From: Lachnospiraceae bacterium
GTDB lineage: Bacteria > Bacillota > Clostridia > Lachnospirales > Lachnospiraceae
Direction: 5' to 3'
Assembly (NCBI GenBank): GCA_017436865.1
Contig: JAFSCH010000095.1
Coordinates: 1-34,221, forward strand
DNA length: 34,221 bases
Positions 34,078 through 34,221 of this stretch are shown here, piece after piece. A program made the translations under genes and the position numbers. Position 1 is the first letter of the stretch. Each line of letters begins with the position of its first letter. The notes under the pieces are model-generated. The model ran no database searches and had not been told where the DNA came from. It worked only from the letters and a program-made list of their open reading frames with translations.

Positions 34078-34221
34078 ATCTGGGTTTAGCTAAGTAACAT
34101 TCAAGGCTATGAGCACTCCTTTTCAGGTTTTGTGTATAGCAAATGAATATGCCTCAAATGCAAACCCGCTTGTTTGGTATTTCCTAAATGGAGCGTTCGG
34201 CATGTTTGATTAGTCCTGCTC
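34078..34221. mobile_element. Inverted partial copy of the MITE-like element
   Basis: Starting at GCACTCC (34113), this is a near-identical reverse complement of the right half of the element at 26189-26449, sharing AAATGGAGCGTTCGGCATG, ACCAAACAAGCGGG and GCATATTCATTTGC. Similarity extends 35 bp outside the terminal repeat (34078-34112). The window ends before the rest. Confidence 0.7.

Overview
The window looks like a piece of chromosome from a low-GC, spore-forming member of the Lachnospiraceae (Clostridia). The basis is AT-rich sequence, strong AGGAGG-type ribosome sites, spore genes (spoVAE, spoVAD), clostridial-type small proteins (DUF5721-like, DUF1294, DUF3021) and a GH5 family beta-mannanase. 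The genus cannot be fixed from the sequence. No rRNA, tRNA, CRISPR array, phage module or intact transposase gene was seen.

Layout. 0.2-6.5 kb: a minus-strand block reading comEA-like lipoprotein, OmpR-type regulator, sensor kinase, GerMN lipoprotein, comEC. 6.7-12.6 kb: a small DMT exporter, then an arginine operon (GNAT acetyltransferase, argJ, argB, argD) ending in an orphan solute-binding protein. argG is divergent at 13-14.2 kb, with a DUF1294 gene overlapping its stop and a LytTR response regulator behind a hairpin. 15.4-19.5 kb: DegV, a DUF5721-like protein, spoVAE, a shikimate kinase, RidA and two unknown proteins. 19.7-22.5 kb: a folate operon (folE, HD hydrolase, folP, folB-folK fusion). 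22.8-25.8 kb: secreted GH5 mannanase and spoVAD. 25.8-26.7 kb: a gene-free, repeat-rich stretch. 26.7-33.1 kb: an SDR oxidoreductase, trpS with a tryptophan T-box, an ABC/LytTR/DUF3021 operon, a 70-residue protein and a YkgJ-type protein. 33.2-34.2 kb: decayed genes (aldo/keto reductase, HRDC and NERD fragments) and an inverted partial copy of the repeat at 26.2 kb.

How the genes work together. argJ, argB, argD and argG supply four arginine-pathway enzymes from divergent promoters with operator-like palindromes. The folate operon makes dihydropteroate from GTP, with an HD hydrolase where a pyrophosphatase step would be expected. comEA and comEC, both DNA-uptake genes, bracket a two-component system and lipoprotein whose order resembles actinobacterial mtrA-mtrB-lpqB.

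The least explained content is between genes. It holds a 27-nt palindromic hairpin family (four good copies plus one doubtful), a 24-nt repeat pair, a two-copy element of about 130 bp with an identical 10-bp stem and changed loop, and a 261-bp MITE-like or RNA-like inverted-repeat element with a second inverted copy at the window edge. Promoter, operator and repeat calls were made by eye and carry moderate or low confidence.
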